The translations under genes were made by a program, and so were the position numbers. Positions 11,920 to 21,892 of a stretch of 64,000 bases of DNA are shown piece by piece. Below the pieces are notes generated by a model. The model worked only from the letters and a program-made list of their open reading frames with translations. It had not been told where the DNA came from and searched no databases. Origin of the DNA: Scilla litardierei (Eukaryota > Streptophyta > Magnoliopsida > Asparagales > Asparagaceae); NCBI GenBank assembly GCA_030789695.1, contig CM061130.1, forward strand, positions 9,105,860 to 9,169,859, in the 5' to 3' direction. Numbering within the stretch: the first letter of the stretch is position 1; every line of letters begins with the position of its first letter.

Positions 11920-14332
11920 CATTCAGTAGCGAAGGGGTGGCCGCTTCGACTTACGCCTAACACTCGTTTGAGAGTCGTTCAGTAGCGATGGGGTGGCCCC
12001 TTCGACTTACGGCTGACACTCGTTCGAGAGACTCGTTTAGTAGCAAAGCGGTGGCCCCTTCGACTTACGGCTGACGCTCATCCGAGAGAGTCGTTCAGTC
12101 GCAAAGGGGTGGCCCCGTCGACTTACGGCTGACGCTCTTTCAAGAGAGTCGTTCAGTAGAGAAGGGAGTGGCCCTATCGACTTACGGCTGATGCTCATCC
12201 GAGAGATTCATTCAGTCACGAAGGGGTGGCCCCATCGAATTAATGCCGACGTTCGTTCGAGAGAGTCGTTTAGTAGCAAAGTGGTGGCCCCTTCGACTTA
12301 TGGCTGACGCTCGTTCGAGAGAGTCGTTCAGTCACGAAGGGGTGGCCCCTTCAACTTACGACTGACGCTTGTTTGAGAGTTGTTCAGTAGCAAAGGGGTG
12401 GCCTCTTCGACTTACAGCTGATGCTCGTTCGAGAGAGTCGTTCAGTAGCGAAGGGGTGGCCCCTTCGACTTACGGCTGACGCTAATCTGAGAGAGTCGTT
12501 CAGTCGCGAAGGGGTGGCCCCTTCGACTTACGGCTGACGCTCGTTTGAGAGAGTCGTTCAGTCGCAAAGGGGTGACCCCTTCGAATTACGGCTGACGCTC
12601 GTTCGAGAAATTCGTTCAGTAGCGAATGGGTGGCCCTTTCGACTTACGGCTGACACTCGTTCGAGAGAGTCTTTTAGTAGCGAAGTGGTGGCCCCTTCGA
12701 CTTACGGCTGACGCTCGTCCGAGAGAGTCGTTTAGTCACGAAGGGGTGGCCCCTTCAACTCACCGCTGACGCTCGTCCAAGAGAGTCGTTCAGTCGAGAA
12801 GGGGTGGCCCCTTTGCCTTACGGCCGACGCTCGTCCGAGAGAGACATTCAATCGTGAAGGGGTGGCCCCTTCAACTTACGGCTGACGCTTGTCCGAGAGA
12901 GTCGTTCAGTCGTGAAGGGGTGGTCCCTACGACTCACGGCTGATGCTTGTCTGAGAGAGTCGTTCAGTTGCGAAGGGGTCTTCCATACAACTCACAACTG
13001 ATGCTCATCCGAGAGAGTCATTCAGTCGCAAAGGGGTGGTCCCTTTGACTCACGGCTGACGCTTGTCTGAGAGATTCGTTCAGTCGAGAAGGGGTGGCCC
13101 TTTCAACTCACAGCTGACGCTCATCCGAGCGAGCCGTTCAGTCGCGAAGGGGTGGTCCCTTCGACTCACGGCTGACGCTTGTCTGAGAGGTTCGTTCAGT
13201 CGAGAAGGGGTGGCCCTTTCGACTCATAGCTGACGCTCGTCCGAGAGAGTCGTTCAGTCGCGAAGGGGTGTCCCCTTCGACTTACTATTGACGCTTGTCC
13301 TAGAGAATCGTTCAGTCGCGAAGGGGTGGCCCCTTCGACTTACAGCTGACGCTCATCTGAGAGAGTTTTTCAGTCGCGAAGTGGTGGCACCTTCGACTAA
13401 CGGCTGACACTCATTCGAGAGAGTCGTTCAGTAGCGAAGGGGTGGCCCCATCGACTTACGGCTGAAGCTCATCCGAGAGAGTCGTTCAGTTACGAAGGGG
13501 TGGGCCCTTCGACTTACGGCTGACATTTGTTCGAGAGAGTCGTTCACTAGCGAAGGGGTGGCCCCTTCAACTTACGACTGACGCTCGTTCGAGAGAGTCG
13601 TTCAGTAGCGAATGGGTGGCCCCTTCGACTTACGGCTGACGCTCGTCCTAGAGAGTCTTTCATTCGTGAAGGAGTGGACCCATCGACTTATGGCTGACGC
13701 TCGTTCGAAAGAGTCGTTCAGTCGCGAAGGGGTGACCCCTTCGAATTACAGTTGACGCTCGTTCGAGAGAGTCATACAGTAGCGAAGGGGTGAACCTTTT
13801 GACTTATGGCTGATGCTCGTCCAAGAGTGTCATTTTGTCACGAAGGGGTGGTCCCTTCGACTTACGGCTGACACTCGTCTGAGAGAGTCATTCAGTCGCA
13901 AAGGGGTGGCCCCTTCGACTCACAGCTGACGCTTTTCCGAGAGAGACATTCAGTCGCGAAGGGATGACCCCTTCGTCTTACAGCTGATGCTCGTTCAAGA
14001 GAGATGTTCAGTAGCGAAGGGGTGGCCCCTTCGACTTACGGCTGACGCTCATCCGAGAGAGTCGTTCAGTCGTGAAGGGGTGGCTCTTTCGACTTACGGT
14101 TGACGCTCGTCTGAGAGAGTCATTCTATCACGAAGGGGTGGTCCATTTGACTCACGGCTGAAGCTCATCCGAGAGAGTCGTTTAGACGTGAAGGCGTGGC
14201 CTCTTCGACTCACGGCTGATGCTTGTCCGAGAGAGTCGTTCAGTCGCGAAGGGGTGGCCCTTCGACTTACGGGCGATGCTCGTTCGATAGAGTCGTTCAG
14301 TAGCGAAGGGGTGGCCCCTTCGACTTACGGCT
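11920..14332 (+). repeat. ~58 bp satellite array, ~41 copies
   Basis: Head-to-tail units of 57-60 bp built from GAGAGAGTCGTTCAGTCG, CGAAGGGGTGGCCCCTTCG and ACTTACGGCTGACGCTCGTC-like blocks. Each unit carries a near-perfect hairpin, CGAAGGGG-TGG-CCCCTTCG. Units vary at AGT(A/C)GCGAAG, (C/T)TTACGGCTGA and CTCGT(T/C)CGAG. About 41 units span 2.4 kb and stop abruptly at 14332. It does not match the 81-bp array at 1329. It could be a 3'-UTR array of another retrotransposon or a small independent satellite. Confidence 0.93.
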
Positions 14333-14615
14333 ATTTTCAGTTTCCATTTCTACGGTGGATTTTGATCATCACATCTTATTCATTTATTTGTTGCATAGTG
14401 AATCTTAATTTGGATCTATACGTCAGTTTGCCAGTGTACTTGCAATTTCATATCTTTAGTTTCGATTAATTAGCCACTTAATTCGACAGGCTTGCATATG
14501 GATTCAACTTTGTGCTCAATAGTACATTCATTTTTCATTTGTTCTGAAAAACCTCATTTGCTTTTAGATTTACATCTTAAATTTGTTCCACATGTGTCTG
14601 AAATTGAAGAGTGTC
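14333..14615. other. AT-rich spacer before the Tekay element
   Basis: No coding or repeat structure seen. The last five bases, GTGTC (14611-14615), are repeated at 24344-24348 as the target site duplication of the element. Confidence 0.6.
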
Positions 14616-14910
14616 TGTAACGACTGCTTTTCATGTATCTGGATTTATTATAATATAATATATGTTTTGGTGGATTTTCTCCTCATGTGTGGTTTTCGTC
14701 TCCGTAACTTTCATTTTCGATCGTTCCGTCGTGTTTTCTCGTTTCTTCCTTAGGATCGTCGATTTCGAAGTAAGTCATTCGTGACGGGCTTCATAACAGT
14801 CGTATCTTACTGTTAGGTCAAGCCTATGAGTCTTAGGAATCGATCCCGGAGCTCCGCGCTCCGTATCGGAACTTTTGGAGCACGTTAGCCGGTATTAGAA
14901 GGGGCACCGA

Positions 14911-15303
14911 CCAACTAGATACCGATCCAGTCGGTCGGCAATCCTTCTTGAACCGACTAGTTGGATTTCTAAATTATTCAGGAGTTACTGTTTATCGTTA
15001 GTCGGTCTAAGAACGTTGGTTGACCGACTAGGTTGCAAACTAGTCGGTCAGCAATGCTTCTTTGACCGACTAACTCTTCAACTAAATTTTAGTATCAATA
15101 CTGTTCACTCTTAGTCGGTCTAAGAACGTTTATCGACCGACTAGATGTTAAACTAGTCGGTCAGTATTTGTTCATGGACCTACTAAATCTAAATCCTATT
15201 TTCGTTCAGAAGTTACTGTTTACACTTAGTCGGTCTGCGTTGGTCGACCGACCGACTAGTTGCCAAACTAGTCGGTCAGTGGTTGCTCTTTGACCGACTA
15301 ATC
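14911..15303 (+). repeat. AGTCGGTC/GACCGACT palindrome array (5' LTR)
   Basis: About 15 RCCGAC/GTCGGY cores in 390 bp. The recurring module is TTAGTCGGTC, ~14 bases, GACCGACTAG, ~7 bases, CTAGTCGGTC, ~14 bases, GACCGACTAA. Between modules are ~38-base spacers ending in ACTGTT. ACCGAC is the core of the DRE/CRT element bound by DREB/CBF factors in plants; binding here is inference. The array ends about 40 bp before the TATA box. Confidence 0.92.
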
Positions 15304-15344
15304 TGTGTTAAAACCCTAATTTCTGGGCAGCCGCCAGCCCAACC

Positions 15345-15352
15345 TATTTATA
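15345..15352 (+). promoter_or_regulatory. TATA box of Tekay 5' LTR
   Basis: TATTTATA followed by CCCCTCCC, shortly after the inverted-word array. The 3' LTR has TAGTTATA at the same place (22622), one substitution away. The solo LTR retains TATAAATA. Confidence 0.65.
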
Positions 15353-17209
15353 CCCCTCCCAAACGTTTTCTTCTTCCTCCACTCGACCCAAAACCCTAGT
15401 TTCTCCCCCATTGAGCCCCCATCTTCCTCCAAGCCCTATTCTTTCATCCCAAGCCCTAAATCCATCATCCAAACCATCCATCAACTCATTCTACCTCTCA
15501 TCTTCCCCAAAATCTCACCAAATCCCCAATATCCCCCAAAAACCCTAACTCTCCAAACTTCTCCATTTGTTTCCAGATCTGGTCCTAGGGTTCTCCGGAG
15601 TGTTTCTTTCGCCTCCTCTCGGTAAGAAATCGATCTCTCGATGTTTTTATAACCTATTTGTATTTTTATGAAACCCTAATGAAATTTCATGTTGTTTGAT
15701 GATTGTTTTCCCATAACAGCGATTTCCCCCGTAGATTAGCATCCGTGAGACGAACCTTCGTGATCGTCATTCCCGGTGCTAGGCAAGTGAAACTCGCCAC
15801 TTAGGGTTTAGGTCATGTTTTAGGCCATTTGCTTGTTGTAGGCGTAAAAGAGGCTAGGCGACGAAATGATACTCGCCTAGGCGCAAATTGGGGAACTAGC
15901 TTGACAACGAAGCTAGTTCCGACATTTAGCATGTTGCACAATTACCATGTCATGTTTACTTTCCATTAACGGTACGCAAATAAATTGTCATGTCATTGCA
16001 TCCTTTAAGTATTTCTGTGAATGCGTAGCTTCGCTACAATGCTTGTGTTCCTGGCTCGTGTTCCAGAAGCGGGCCATGTGTTGGTTGATAGCCAATGCCC
16101 GAATTGCTTGTTTCCGGCTAGGTGCACCCCTACGCCAAATGTTTAAGAATGCGAGCTCATGTGCGGGGCAACCCCGGCTCACTTGCTGAGCTCATGTGCG
16201 GGGACCCTGGCTCTATTACGTGTGGGTATTGGGGGTAAGAGTTAAGCGGCCAATCAACTGGGAGTCTGCCCGATCAGCAACTGCAGTGGTAAGGCGTAAA
16301 CTCTGGGTTTTGGGGTAGTGTTAAGCGGCCAATCAGCGTGAATGTGAAACCATTCAGCTGTAAGGCGTAAACATCTACAAACAACAGTGAAACGTGAATT
16401 GATTGAGATTGATAGTAGCTTGGCTACTCTTGTCTTGTCCCGATGATTGTTCTCTTGTACAAATTGTCTTGCCATGTCTTGTTTGTGCACTCATGTTATA
16501 ACTGCCATGTCATGCATACTAAAACTGCTAGGTTGCTAGTTGCCTTACCTTCAGTTTCCTTGCCCAAGTCTTTTAGACTTGCTGACATGTGCCCCTTTAC
16601 TCTTTTGGGTGACACATGTTAGATCCCGAGCCTGAGTACCTTGTTGAGGACGAGGTGTTTGCTGACGCCGAGCCCGAGCTTGTGTTTGACGGGGAGTACG
16701 TTGACACTGGGGACCAGTCCTAGTGTCTTCGTTGTGTTTTACTTTTGTTTAGCAGTTGTTTTGTTATCGGTGCGTAGCACCTATACTTTGTTATGTCGTT
16801 GCTTTTGTTGGCCTTGTTCTGGGCCTTTAGACTCTTTCTTTTAGCCTGGTGGCTTTTCTGGATGTTGGACTTATTTTCATGTTGGACAATTTATGAGATA
16901 TGAGATTTTATTTCAGTCTCTCCTTGTGTTATTATTGTTATTCCGTTGTGGTTACAGGGACCTGCTTATGTTTTATTGACGCTTATCGGGTTTGAGGCTT
17001 CACAGCTCCACTCTCGTGCGGACCTCTTCACGTCTCGCCTCCATTTTAGGGAAGCGGGGCGTGACAGGTTTTGTTGGTGGCCCATGCAGGTCCTTCTGTA
17101 ACTGCGATTTTTGGAATAGAGATAATAATATTAGAATGTCCAATAAACTAAGTTCGACGTCCGAGTCAAAAGCTATGAGTCTAATTTGATTCGTTCTCTG
17201 TGTCACTAG

Positions 17210-18340
17210 ATGGCAGGAAGACGATGCACCCGTGGTGGGGGTAGTGGTGCGTTCCCTCATGATGAGGAGCCTGAGCGGGAACCCACCAACGGGGAGATGA
17301 TGCGGATGATGCTCCAGATGATGCAAGTGCAGCAGGGCGTGCTTCTGCAAGTCCAGAATGCTCCACTTGCTCGAGCTGCCCGGGCTCTTCCGGATGCCCC
17401 TCGCTCTGAACCAGGAGCGAAACAATTTCGGGAGCTGGGTCCCGCATATTTTGATGGGTCTGAGGGTCCTCTGGCTGCCGATGAGTGGATTCGGAACATC
17501 GAGGACAATCTGAAGATGGCCAAGATCACCCCGGCTGGATGGGTTGATTTGACGAAGAGGCAACTCAAGGATAATGCTCGGAACTGGTGGGATGCGGAAG
17601 AGAAGATGTTGGTGGAGCCGATAGCTTGGGCTACCTTCAAGGCCAGATTTGAGGGTGAGTTCTTCCCGAAAGCTGCCAGAGAAGAGATGCTGCAGCGTTT
17701 TATCGATTTGAAGCAAGGAAGCTCGTCGGTGGACCTATATCACCAAGAGTTTATGTGGCTGAGTCGGTTCGCACCAAAGATGGTGTAGGACGCTGAGGAG
17801 AGAGCTCAGAGGTTCCTGCAGGGACTTGCTTTGGAGCTTCAGAGTTTTGTGACCTCTTCTGACCGGGAGTTTATCAGAAGGTTCTAGTAGCAGCCAAGAG
17901 GCAGGAGCTGCTCGTGAACCAGAGGAGGGGGTCTGTTGTTGGTGTTGGGAAGAGGCCTGTGGAACAGGCGAGAGCTGTGGTTAGACCTGGATTCAGGCCT
18001 AATCAGCCCGCTCAGTTTAAGAGGCCAGGAGGGCCTATTCTGAAGACTTGCCATTTCTGCGGCAAGGCTGGCCACATCAAGGATCAGTGTCGGAAGTTTT
18101 TGGGCCAGTGTCTGGTCTGCGGTGATGCTTCCCATGTCGCGAAGGATTGTCGGCATGCGGGTCCGCTGCGGAGGGCACCTGTTGCAGCTCAGCCGTTGCA
18201 GCAGCGAGCGTCTGTTCCTGCTGGTCGTGGAGCAGCTCTTGTTCCGCAGAGGCAGGCTTTTCAGCAGGCTGTTCCGCCGAAGAGGCAGGCTTTTCTGATG
18301 ACCGCGGTGGAGAGCGAGGCTGTGGATGAGGTTATCACAG
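17210..18340 (+). pseudogene. gag: Tekay gag (nucleocapsid-like), broken
   Basis: Encodes the structural protein that packages element RNA. It starts with ATG at 17210 (MAGRRCTRGGG), 144 bp after the LTR. The capsid-like part contains ADEWIRNIEDNL and WATFKARFEGEFFP. The C-terminal part has two perfect CCHC knuckles: CHFCGKAGHIKDQC from 18049 and CLVCGDASHVAKDC from about 18109. An in-frame TAG at 17786-17788 and a one-base frameshift near 17877-17885 break it; the knuckle part is in the other frame. The coding sequence runs to 18340, where a GT donor begins (see intron 18341-18452). Confidence 0.88.
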
Positions 18341-18452
18341 GTAACCCTCAATCTAGCTGTTACTTTCCTAGCTGGTTTGAATGTTAGATTGTGTTGTTTG
18401 CTTGAACATGGTTGTTTGCTAGACTAGGGTTTGATTGTTAATTGATTGTTAG
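18341..18452 (+). other. Putative spliceosomal intron 1, gag/protease junction
   Basis: A 112-bp, T-rich segment bounded by ACAG|GTAACC and GTTAG|GTGTGG. The gag frame ends in stops inside it. Since 112 is 1 modulo 3, removing it moves the gag frame onto exactly the protease frame that follows. The join falls in the VITG...FDSGA stretch where related elements are continuous. A possible branch region (TTAATTGATT) lies about 20 bases before the acceptor. Splicing is inferred from sequence only. Confidence 0.7.
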
Positions 18453-20872
18453 GTGTGGTTTTGGGTTGCACATTTCCTGCACGAGTCCTCTTTGACTCTG
18501 GTGCATCGATGTGTATTATTTCTCGGAGCTTCGTGGAGAGGCATTCCTTGTCGACGTTCCCTCTTTCCAAGAGTTGGAATATCGTTACAGGGAATGGCGT
18601 GGTCTCGGTGCATCGTGGTTGCAATTCTTGCTCGTTGGTGGTCTGTGGACATGAGCTTTTCGCTGATTTCATTGTCCACGATATCATCAACTATGATGCG
18701 GTTCTTGGGATGGACTGGCTTGCGAGCTTCTATGCTACGATCGACTGTCGGAGGAAGAAGGTGGTGTACGAGGTTCCCGGACATCCAGTATTTGAGTTCA
18801 GTCGTGGTAGCAGTTCGCTTGGTCCTGTCAGATTTCGGGCCAGGCCGGTGGAGGCTGTGGCTATGCAGATGGAGCTGGAGTAGCCAGCTGTGGTGCGAGA
18901 TTTTGGCGACGTCTTCCCCGAGGAGATGTCTGGTTTGCCACCTGATCGAGCTTTAGAATTTTCTATCGATCTTGTTCCAGGTGCGCAGCCGATTTCGAAG
19001 GCGCCGTATCGTATGGCACCTGCAGAATTGGAAGAGTTGCGGAAGCAGTTGGATGAGCTCTTGCAGAAGGGTTATATTAATCCTAGCGTGTCTCCGTGGG
19101 GAGCACCGGTGTTGCTGGTGAAGAAGAAGGATGGTTCGCGTCGCATGTGCGTGGACTATCGAGAGTTGAATGCGGTGACCATTAAGAATAAATACCTGTT
19201 GCCTCGCATCGATGATATTTTTGATCAGCTTGGGGGTTCGAGGGTGTTTTCTAAATTGGATTTGAGGAGTGGTTACCATCAGTTGAAGGTGAAGAAGGAT
19301 GATGTTCCGAAGACAGCGTTCAGGACGAAGTATGGACACTATGAGTTTGTGGTTATGCCTTTCGGCGTAACTAACGCACCCGCAGTTTTCATGAATCTGA
19401 TGAACCTGATTTTCTACGACTTTTTGGATAAGTTTGTCGTTATCTTCATTGACGACATTCTGATCTATTCGAAGTCGGAGGAAGAGCATGCCTCGCACTT
19501 AAGGACGGTGTTGGAGATTTTGAGGAAGCATCGTTTGTATGCTAAGTTTTTGAAGTGCGAGTTCTGGCTGGATAGAGTTGCTTTTCTTGGGCATGTGGTG
19601 ACTGGAGTTGGTATTTCAGTGGATCCCGAGAAGATTAGGGCCATCAGAGAGTGGCATGTTCCGTCGTCTGCATCTGAGATTCGGAGTTTCCTTGGACTTG
19701 CTGGTTACTATCGGCGATTCATTAAGGACTTTTCTCGTATTGCTGAGCCGATGACCAGGTTGACGCGGAAGGAAGTTGCTTTTGTTTGGTCGGGTGATTA
19801 CGAGAGTGCTTTTGGTGTTCTGAAGGAGAGGTTGACGACTGCCCCTATTCTTGTTGTGCCTGATCGCAGCGGTGGATTTGAGATCTTTTGTGATGCTTCT
19901 GGCAAGGGTCTCGGTTGTGTGTTGCATCAGCATGGGCATGTTGTGGCGTATGCGTCTCGTCAACTTAAGGTTCATGAGAAGAATTACCCGACGCATGATT
20001 TGGAGTTGGCTGCCGTTGTGTTTGCTCTCAAGATTTGGAGGCACTTCCTGCTGAGTGAGAAAGTGACGATTTTCACCGATCACAAAAGCTTGAAGTATAT
20101 CTTTACTCAGAAGGAGCTCAACATGCGACAGCGTCGATGGTTGGAGCTTATGGCGGATTATGAGATTGATTTGCAGTTTCACCCTGGCAAGGTGAATGTG
20201 GTTTCGGATGCTTTGAGTAGGCTTCCAGCGGTGATGGTTTTGACCTCGCAGTGGAGATTGCAGCAGGATTTTTGCGAGTCTGGCGTGGAGATTGTTCTTC
20301 CTGGGGAGGCTTCTTCGTTGATGTACATGCAGGTACAGTCGACGATCGTGGATCGGATTAAGGCTGGCCAGGCTGAGGATCCGAAGCTGGTGAAGATTCG
20401 GGAGCAGGTGGAAGCCGGTCCGCGGACTGACTTTTTGATTCATGAGGATGGCTCGCTGAGGTTTGGAGCCAGGTTGTGTGTGCCAGCTGGGGATATCAGA
20501 GAGGAGTTGATGGTGGAGACACACAGTTCGCCGTATTCTGTGCATCCTGGTGGCACCAAGATGTACCAGGATCTTCGTCTGAATTATTGGTGGCATGGTA
20601 TGAAGAGGAGTGTGGCTCGGAGTGTAGCCAAGTGTTTGGTTTGCCAGCAAGTGAAGGCGGAGCATCAGCGTACGGCCGGGTTGCTACAACCGCTTCCGAT
20701 TCCGGAGTGGAAATGGCAACACATCACTATGGATTTCGTGACTGGACTACCTCGGAGTCCGAAGCAGAATGACGCGATTTGGGTGATCGTAGATCGATTG
20801 ACCAAATCCGCGCACTTTATTCCGTTCCGAGTGGGACAGTCCACGGAGGCGCTAGCGAGGAGATACATGGAG
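18453..20872 (+). pseudogene. pol: Tekay pol: protease, RT, RNase H, integrase N-part
   Basis: Protease has LFDSGASMCI, with the catalytic Asp near 18494. Reverse transcriptase has [18 protein letters not shown] and the catalytic FIDD (GACGAC at 19451-19456). RNase H has [29 protein letters not shown] and VSDALSR, so all four acidic positions appear present. Integrase begins with the zinc module ([11 protein letters not shown] near 20522, CLVCQQ near 20634) and the first core Asp in [14 protein letters not shown] at 18881-18883 separates protease from RT in the same frame. The frame ends at a GT donor at 20873. Confidence 0.93.
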
Positions 20873-20943
20873 GTAAAATTCTTTTATTCTCCGTTTTATT
20901 TCCTTTTCCTAGTTTGGATAGTGATGTAACGTGAATCGTGCAG
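20873..20943 (+). other. Putative spliceosomal intron 2, inside integrase
   Basis: A 71-bp, T-rich segment bounded by ATGGAG|GTAAAA and CGTGCAG|GAGGTT. It interrupts the integrase core between ARRYME and EVVRLHG, which are adjacent in related elements. As 71 is 2 modulo 3, its removal switches precisely to the downstream frame. TGATGTAACGTGA, about 20 bases upstream of the acceptor, could hold a branch point. The length is near the lower limit for plant introns. Confidence 0.72.
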
Positions 20944-21846
20944 GAGGTTGTGCGACTTCATGGAGTCCCCGTGAGTATCGTGTCGGACAGAGACACGATG
21001 TTCACATCTCAGTTCTGGCAGAGTTTGCAGAAGAGTTTGGGTACGCGTCTGAGTTTCAGCACGGCGTACCATCCGCAGACGGATGGTCAGTCCGAGAGGA
21101 CGATTCAGATTTTGGAAGACATGCTGAGGGCGTGCATGTTGGATTTCAAGGGTTCGTGGGAGGACCATCTACATCTGGTAGAGTTCTCTTACAACAACAG
21201 CTTCCAGGCGAGTATTGGCATGGCGCCTTTCGCCGCTTTGTATGGGAGGAAATGTCGATCGCCATTGAGTTGGGATGACGTTGGTGATCAGGAGCTGTTG
21301 GGACCTGAGATGATCGTGGAGGCCGTGGATATCGTCAGGAATATTCGGGAGAGGTTGAGGATTGCTCAGGACCGTTTTAAGCATTGGGCGGATGCTAAAT
21401 GTCGTCCTTTGGAATTTCAGCCGGGCGACCATGTGTTCTTGAAGATTTCCCTGAATCGTGGTGTGATTCGTTTTGGGAAGCGAGGGAAGTTGAGCCCGCG
21501 ATACATTGGACCGTTTGACATTTTGGAGAGGGTTGGCGAGGTAGCGTATCGCTTGGCCTTGCAGCCATCTTTGGAAGGAGTTCACAATGTTTTCCATGTG
21601 TCGCAGCTTCGTCGATACATTAGCGATCCATCTCATGCTGTGGATTTTTCGGAGATTACCGTTCGCCCCGATATGACGTATGACCAGCATCCAGTACAGA
21701 TTCTGGACAGGCGTCAGAAGTCGCTTCGGAACAAGATTGTCAATCTTGTGAGGGTGATGTGGCGACACGGCTCACCTGGAGAGTCTACATGGGAGAATGA
21801 GGATGAGATGCGAGAGCGTTTCCCACTTTTGTTTCCGGACTCGTGA
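20944..21846 (+). CDS. pol: Tekay integrase core and chromodomain
   Basis: Continues integrase with the second Asp in IVSDRDTMF and the catalytic Glu in DGQSERTIQ, then the C-terminal [16 protein letters not shown] and [12 protein letters not shown] segments. From about 21690 to 21840 comes a chromodomain-like module ([35 protein letters not shown]). In chromoviruses this domain guides integration to marked heterochromatin. It ends at TGA 21844-21846. The piece is open throughout, and its true 5' limit is the intron acceptor rather than the ATG at 20938. Confidence 0.92.
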   Translation, partial: EVVRLHGVPVSIVSDRDTMFTSQFWQSLQKSLGTRLSFSTAYHPQTDGQSERTIQILEDMLRACMLDFKGSWEDHLHLVEFSYNNSFQASIGMAPFAALYGRKCRSPLSWDDVGDQELLGPEMIVEAVDIVRNIRERLRIAQDRFKHWADAKCRPLEFQPGDHVFLKISLNRGVIRFGKRGKLSPRYIGPFDILERVGEVAYRLALQPSLEGVHNVFHVSQLRRYISDPSHAVDFSEITVRPDMTYDQHPVQILDRRQKSLRNKIVNLVRVMWRHGSPGESTWENEDEMRERFPLLFPDS

Positions 21847-21880
21847 GTATTTGGAAATTCCGAGGACGGAATTTTTCTTA

Positions 21881-21892
21881 AGTTAGGGAGGA
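21881..21892 (+). promoter_or_regulatory. Polypurine tract of Tekay element
   Basis: AGTTAGGGAGGA abuts the TG of the 3' LTR at 21893, the expected place for plus-strand priming. Confidence 0.75.

Larger units (their letters stand above)
14616..17066 (+). repeat. 5' LTR of Tekay element
   Basis: Starts TGTAACGACTG and ends GGGGCGTGACA. Contains the inverted-word array (14911-15303) and TATTTATA at 15345-15352. A long R/U5-like region beyond it has no convincing genes; short open frames near 15947 and 16254 recur in the 3' LTR and are not treated as coding. Confidence 0.95.

Noticed and set aside
15947..16490. Small ORFs of 78-80 codons repeated at 23224-23767
   Set aside because: They recur only because both LTRs are copies; composition and position give no sign of a protein.
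17067..17100. Primer binding site of the Tekay element
   Set aside because: TGGTGGCCCATGC about 8 bp after the LTR could be one, but I could not match it to a tRNA with confidence, so it is not listed.
19616..20665. 349-codon open frame on the minus strand opposite Tekay RT/RNase H
   Set aside because: Shadow of pol; the plus strand carries all catalytic motifs of RT and RNase H.
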